From assembly GCA_900771805.1 (NCBI GenBank), contig CAAGPL010000045.1, positions 73,556 to 137,555 on the forward strand: a stretch of DNA of 64,000 nucleotides, in the 5' to 3' direction. Positions 60,545 to 64,000 of this stretch are shown piece by piece. Position 1 is the stretch's first letter; each line of letters begins with the position of its first letter. Below the pieces are notes generated by a model, which was not told where the DNA came from, did no database searches, and was given only the letters and a program-made list of their open reading frames with translations. A program made the translations under genes and the position numbers. The stretch comes from Bacilli bacterium (GTDB lineage: Bacteria > Bacillota_I > Bacilli_A > RF39 > UBA660).

Positions 60545-61113
60545 AACAAATTTATGAAGATTTGTGTAGTGAAAGTTCTGAGAAGTATTGGTGTGACGAA
60601 GGAAATAATAAAAGAATGAGAAGTTATTATAAGTTATCTAAAATATTAAAAGTAATCAAATACTTATTAATATTAGGGTTAATACTTTATTTTATAATAT
60701 TAGCAACAAATAGTATCTTCTGCTTATTTGATAAATATATCTGTTGTGAAAAAGAACTAACATTGTTAAGTTATGTTGATTTTAAAAAGTTTATTTTAGA
60801 TATTTATATTGTCACTTTTATTATAACTTTATTTGTAGTTCTATATTTAAGTAGAAAACAAAGATATTCATTAAATAAAATTTTTTGTATTTTGGTGAGT
60901 GGTTTGTTATTTCTACCTGTTAGTGCATTGTTAATTTATAACTTTGTAGAGTTAAAAAGTTTAATGAGTAGTTTTTATTTATTAGTAGTATTTAGTGTTT
61001 TAATGATTATAATCAATCAATTAACAAACAGAATTGATAGATTATATGATATAGCAGTAGGTAGTAATGAAATAAAAGAAAAGAAAGGAAAGAAAATATG
61101 CAAGGAAAAGTAA
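60532..61113 (+). CDS. Polytopic membrane protein with a probable AUU start
   Basis: About 193 residues if started at ATT 60532, which is 6 nt from AAGGAGGG. It then begins (M)KKVKQIYEDLCSESSEKYW. The only listed-type start, TTG 60562, has no ribosome site. Four membrane segments (about 42-62, 84-106, 118-138, 142-160), a pair of Cys between the first two (YICCEKE), and a Lys-rich tail. Family not recognised. It overlaps the MazF 3' end and the cold-shock gene start. Confidence 0.6.
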   Translation: MKKVKQIYEDLCSESSEKYWCDEGNNKRMRSYYKLSKILKVIKYLLILGLILYFIILATNSIFCLFDKYICCEKELTLLSYVDFKKFILDIYIVTFIITLFVVLYLSRKQRYSLNKIFCILVSGLLFLPVSALLIYNFVELKSLMSSFYLLVVFSVLMIIINQLTNRIDRLYDIAVGSNEIKEKKGKKICKEK

Positions 61114-61328
61114 AATGGTTTAGCAGTGAGAAAGGATATGGATTCATATCATCAAGTGAAAAGGAGCAAGATATATATGTTCATTTTTCAGATATTGTGA
61201 TGAAAGGATTTAAAACATTAGATGAAAATGATATAGTAGAATTTGATTATGATGAAGAGATGAATAAAGCAGTAAATGTTCACAAAATCTCAGTTTCTGA
61301 AGAAAATGACGAAACAAAGAGTGAATAA
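61098..61328 (+). CDS. Cold-shock domain protein carried by element B
   Basis: 76 residues: MQGKVKWFSSEKGYGFISSSEKEQDIYVHFSDI holds both RNP motifs of the cold-shock fold. An acidic tail (SEENDETKSE) is added. It differs clearly from the chromosomal one at 52418-52639. It lies in the element's small-gene operon and overlaps the regulator that follows by 1 nt. Possible role: unfolding of element transcripts. Confidence 0.9.
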   Translation: MQGKVKWFSSEKGYGFISSSEKEQDIYVHFSDIVMKGFKTLDENDIVEFDYDEEMNKAVNVHKISVSEENDETKSE

Positions 61329-61789
61329 TGAAACTATTTGATGATATAATAATATCAAAGATAGATTTGGATAGAACATCACAAAACGGAAAGGAAATTT
61401 GTGATCTATATCAACCGTTAGTAGAAAAAAGATTAAAACAAGCAATGAACACCCCATTTAATTCAGCAAGTTTTGTTATGTTTTCAGAAAATAAGAAAGG
61501 TGGCAATTCTTCAGAAGTTAAATTGTTAGATCGTTTATCTTGGATTGATGATCAAACAGGAAGTTATATCCGTAATGTGTTGAAGATTCAAAAAAAGGAT
61601 AAAACTATTGGTGAATTTTTAAAGTGGAAATGTTTTTATGGATTAAGCGATAGAGAAATATCTAATAAAATCCAAAAAGATGAAAGAACAGTTAGAAGAT
61701 ATAAAGCACGAGCGTATTATTATCTTGCTGTTTATTCAAATCAAGTTGAGTTTATATATGAGAAAACATATCATTTTCAATTTGATTAA
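61328..61789 (+). CDS. Sigma-70 region-4/ArpU-like transcription regulator
   Basis: 153 residues. The C-terminal helix-turn-helix (GEFLKWKCFYGLSDREISNKIQKDERTVRRYKARAYYYLAVYS, about 93-136) is of the sigma region 4 / ArpU-RinA type used as late regulators in phages and ICEs. The N-terminal ~80 residues are less ordered. It overlaps the cold-shock gene by 1 nt and may activate the genes that follow. Assigned by pattern only. Confidence 0.7.
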   Translation: MKLFDDIIISKIDLDRTSQNGKEICDLYQPLVEKRLKQAMNTPFNSASFVMFSENKKGGNSSEVKLLDRLSWIDDQTGSYIRNVLKIQKKDKTIGEFLKWKCFYGLSDREISNKIQKDERTVRRYKARAYYYLAVYSNQVEFIYEKTYHFQFD

Positions 61790-61800
61790 ATAGAAGTATT

Positions 61801-61826
61801 TATTAATGTGGATTTTTCCACATTAA
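61801..61826. repeat. Inverted repeat after the regulator gene
   Basis: TTAATGTGGA/TCCACATTAA, 10-bp perfect arms with a 4-T loop. No T-run follows, so attenuation, an operator or a weak terminator are equally possible. Confidence 0.45.
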
Positions 61827-61851
61827 AGACATAAGAAGTTGGAGGAGTAAA

Positions 61852-62856
61852 ATGAAGAAAAAAGTAGTTTTAGTAATTATTTGTTTAATAGTTGTATTTT
61901 TAGTAGGATTATTATTTATAATACACAAAAAATCTAATACAATTATTTTAAAAAAAGAAGAATTTATTTATGAATTGGGAGAGGAAATAAGTGCAGATGT
62001 ATCTGATTATATTAAAGATGCTGATTCTATTAAGAATATAACAAAATATAAAATTGTGACAGATGATTTTAAAATTGTTAATAAAAAGTTAGTTATCAAC
62101 AATGATAAAACTACTGTTGGTGATTACAATATTAATATTGTGTATAAAAACGTATCTAAAAAAGTGATTATTAAAATAGTTGATACTACTTCTCCAGAGT
62201 TCACCTCTTTTGAAGAAAATATTAAAATAGAACAAACTTCAGAAGAAGTAGACTTAATAAAATATTTTGAAGCAACTGATGCAACTGAAGTTAAAATAAC
62301 AATAGATGGTGAGTATGATTTAACTCAAGAAGGGGACTATGATATTAACGTGATTGCAACTGATGCAAACGGAAATAAGATTAGTAAAAAAGCGACAATA
62401 ACAGTTTATAAAAAAGAGGTAGCAAAGGAAACACCTGTTATCAAACAGGATAATAATATATCTAATAATAAATCATCAAACAATACGACAACAACTAAAC
62501 CTGAAACCCCTTCGGTAAGATATAGAAAAGATGTTTCTGATTCATATATTGTGCAAATTAATGCTTATAGAAAAGCAAATGGATTGAATGAATTACCAGT
62601 TACAGCTGAAGCACAAGCAGAAGCTGATAAAAGGGCAAAAGAATTATCTACTTATTATTCTCATGATGGTGCTGGGTATGGCTTTGGCGAGATAATAGGA
62701 AATGGTTCAATAGGAGTAGATTTTATAACTGCGTGGAAGAATAGTCCTTCACATAATGCAACAATGTTAAGGGATCATACTGTTGCAATGGCAGCTAGTG
62801 TATACGAATATAATAATTATTGGTACGCAATAGTATCTTTTAGAATGGATTATTAA
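61852..62856 (+). CDS. Membrane-anchored protein with Ig-like repeats and CAP domain
   Basis: 334 residues, GGAGG before the ATG. Membrane anchor about 4-24. Two Ig-like (Big/HYR-type) domains about 32-105 and 110-190; the second has DLTQEGDYDINVIATDANGNKISKKATITVY. A Ser/Asn/Thr linker (about 200-222) and a CAP/SCP domain (about 225-334) follow: INAYRKANGLNELPVTAEAQAEADKRAKELSTYYSHDG, FITAWKNSPSHNATMLRD and WYAIVSFRMD, with the CAP His residues. It is surface-exposed; CAP proteins often bind lipids or wall. No sorting motif. Confidence 0.9.
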   Translation: MKKKVVLVIICLIVVFLVGLLFIIHKKSNTIILKKEEFIYELGEEISADVSDYIKDADSIKNITKYKIVTDDFKIVNKKLVINNDKTTVGDYNINIVYKNVSKKVIIKIVDTTSPEFTSFEENIKIEQTSEEVDLIKYFEATDATEVKITIDGEYDLTQEGDYDINVIATDANGNKISKKATITVYKKEVAKETPVIKQDNNISNNKSSNNTTTTKPETPSVRYRKDVSDSYIVQINAYRKANGLNELPVTAEAQAEADKRAKELSTYYSHDGAGYGFGEIIGNGSIGVDFITAWKNSPSHNATMLRDHTVAMAASVYEYNNYWYAIVSFRMDY

Positions 62857-62881
62857 AAAAACTCGTCAGGAGTTTTTTTAT
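62855..62881. terminator. Bidirectional terminator between 61852-62856 and 62878-63594
   Basis: Ten-base arms AAAAAAACTC/GAGTTTTTTT with a 5-nt loop; A/T on both sides gives T-runs on either strand. Confidence 0.8.
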
Positions 62882-63594
62882 TTTAGAAACTTTTTTACAT
62901 AATTTATGTTTTTTTTGTATTGGTTAATTAGTATTTCCCAGTGCATACAGTAGTCTTTATATACTACTTTTTTTACATCTAATTTTTTATTAAAGTATCT
63001 TTTCTTTATGCTTTTTTCGTAACATTTATGATTTGTAAAAAGGTAACTTAAAGAAAATTGTTTATATTTGCAATTGCACCATACAAATTCTTCCATAAGA
63101 GTAACTATTTTTTCTAACTCTTCAGAAGTATTTAGTGTTAATGTGTTTGTTATATTAATATTATTAAAAAAGTCAGTATAATCTTCGTATATATATTTAA
63201 TATTTTCGTAAAAATTTTTGGCAATCAGCTTTTGCATGTTTTTTCTATAGTACGGAATGTATTTATTATTGCCCCAATATTTTTTACATAATAAAAATTG
63301 TGGAATGTAATTTTCTAACAAATTGGCAAAATGAGTTTCTTTATGTTCTAATGGCAAAAAACATGAATTAAAATAGAATAGAGTTTCATTTAATACATCA
63401 ACAAATTGTTCATTTCCTGTTAGATATCCTTTTTTTACAACTGATAGTGTATTTGGATATGTTTTTTCATCGTTAATTTTATTAATAATATGATCTAAAT
63501 AATTATTATTTACTAGCATATATATTGAAGCTCCATTTGAATAATTATTAAGGGCAATTTCTTTTATTTCTTCTTTTCGTTCATTTAATGTCAT
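62878..63594 (-). CDS. Hypothetical helical protein of element B
   Basis: 238 residues, soluble, Lys/Asn/Tyr-rich and probably all-helical, with no transmembrane helix or signal. It contains a Cys pair (WCNCKYKQ, about 169-176) and several aromatic-rich stretches. No family recognised. It is on the minus strand, 7 nt downstream of the next gene, and convergent with the CAP gene. Cytoplasmic, function unknown. Confidence 0.6.
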   Translation of the reverse strand: MTLNERKEEIKEIALNNYSNGASIYMLVNNNYLDHIINKINDEKTYPNTLSVVKKGYLTGNEQFVDVLNETLFYFNSCFLPLEHKETHFANLLENYIPQFLLCKKYWGNNKYIPYYRKNMQKLIAKNFYENIKYIYEDYTDFFNNINITNTLTLNTSEELEKIVTLMEEFVWCNCKYKQFSLSYLFTNHKCYEKSIKKRYFNKKLDVKKVVYKDYCMHWEILINQYKKNINYVKKFLK

Positions 63595-63601
63595 AACTTT
63601 A

Positions 63602-64000
63602 TCATCTGATTTCCTTATTATTGATTTTTAATATTTCCGTTTTAATGCCATCATCACTTTTATATTTTATTTCGTAGTACCAATCATTAAGGTTATTGAC
63701 AACTTCCTTTGGAAATAATTCATTATATCCTTTATTTTCTCTTTCCATTCCAGTAATAAAGGTATTTGATCCTATTATTAATCTGTCATTGCACATTAGT
63801 CTTACTGATTCAATGTCTTCTTTTAAAATATCCTGGTTTTTAATTTCAAAATTACCAATCATTAAAAAATATGTTTTGCCATCATAAACAAATAAGGAAT
63901 TAGTAGATTTAAATGTTTCACTTTCACCATCCAATTTATAAATCCAGTTTCTATTTTTAAGTACATAAATATCTGCTATAATTAAAATAGTAATTAGGAC
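63602..64000 (-). CDS. Hypothetical membrane-anchored protein, 5' end beyond window
   Basis: The reading frame runs from the stop at 63602 up to the window edge without a break; a TTG at 63934 is only an internal codon. The first visible residues are a hydrophobic stretch (VLITILIIADIYVL) followed by KNRNWIYKLDGESETFKSTNSLFVYDGKTYFLM. So an N-terminal membrane anchor precedes a beta-rich extracytoplasmic domain. No family recognised. It is 7 nt from the 62878-63594 gene, so both form one unit. Confidence 0.55.
   Translation of the reverse strand, partial: VLITILIIADIYVLKNRNWIYKLDGESETFKSTNSLFVYDGKTYFLMIGNFEIKNQDILKEDIESVRLMCNDRLIIGSNTFITGMERENKGYNELFPKEVVNNLNDWYYEIKYKSDDGIKTEILKINNKEIR

Noticed and set aside
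1..64000. CRISPR arrays, tRNA or rRNA genes
   Set aside because: No regularly spaced repeats, no cloverleaf-like sequence and no rRNA signatures were seen on reading either strand; neither att-like site lies in a tRNA gene.

Overview
The window is very AT-rich DNA from a low-GC Gram-positive bacterium. Gene order, a Bacillus-type replication origin and several endospore-family genes (spoVT, a bofA-like gene, a yabG fragment, spoIID, spoIIQ) point to Bacilli. The short SRP RNA without an Alu domain, the 42-residue L34 and the low GC suggest one of the uncultured gut lineages near Erysipelotrichia and Mollicutes. That placement is inference; synteny and gene families are seen directly.

Layout. 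(1) 1 to about 15,315: right-hand part of an integrative conjugative element (ICE A) of the Tn1549/CTn type, almost all on the minus strand: VirB4 (cut by the window edge), PrgI, a VirB6/TrbL-like protein, Maff2, VirD4 coupling protein, PcfB, MOBP relaxase, MobC, DUF3789, a toprim protein, SSB, a surface module (sortase plus thioester/Cna-B adhesin), a Cys-rich anchored protein and ParB/ParA. (2) About 15,320 to 37,447, minus strand: left chromosomal arm, yabG(truncated)-rsmA-3D protein-tatD-spoVT-mfd-pth-trmN6-ricT-holB-bofA-recR-yaaK-dnaX-tadA-SRP RNA-gyrA-gyrB-recF-comK-dnaN-dnaA, with five perfect parS sites at 26.8-28.6 kb. (3) 37,448-37,905: oriC with DnaA boxes. (4) 37,906-55,799, mostly plus strand: rpmH-rnpA-yidC-khpB-mnmE-mnmG-rsmG, an Asn-rich disordered protein, rpiB, DUF1146-spoIID-spoIIQ-mbl, a complete Agr-like quorum-sensing locus with a small agrD gene, csp, hpf and secA. 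(5) 55,800 to the end: left part of a second mobile element (B), starting at the secA stop codon: tyrosine integrase, replication-type helix-turn-helix protein, XRE repressor with four copies of a 16-bp palindromic operator, small unknown proteins, a MazF/PemK toxin, a cold-shock protein, a sigma/ArpU-like regulator, a CAP-domain surface protein and two unknown genes.

How it fits together. Genes diverge from oriC, so most are co-oriented with replication. The chromosomal part is a housekeeping replication, repair, tRNA-modification and translation block into which differentiation functions are woven (SpoVT, BofA, SpoIID-SpoIIQ, ComK, Agr). The inner borders of the two mobile elements carry the same 18-bp sequence (15,296-15,313 and 55,800-55,817) in the same orientation, so related recombination systems probably made both insertions. 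ICE A ends beside a yabG gene that keeps only its N-terminal third. The points most worth a second look are the yabG/ICE junction, the shared att-like repeat, the Agr locus with its new peptide, the Asn-rich protein in the usual noc-parAB slot, and comK between dnaN and recF with a DnaA box over its promoter.
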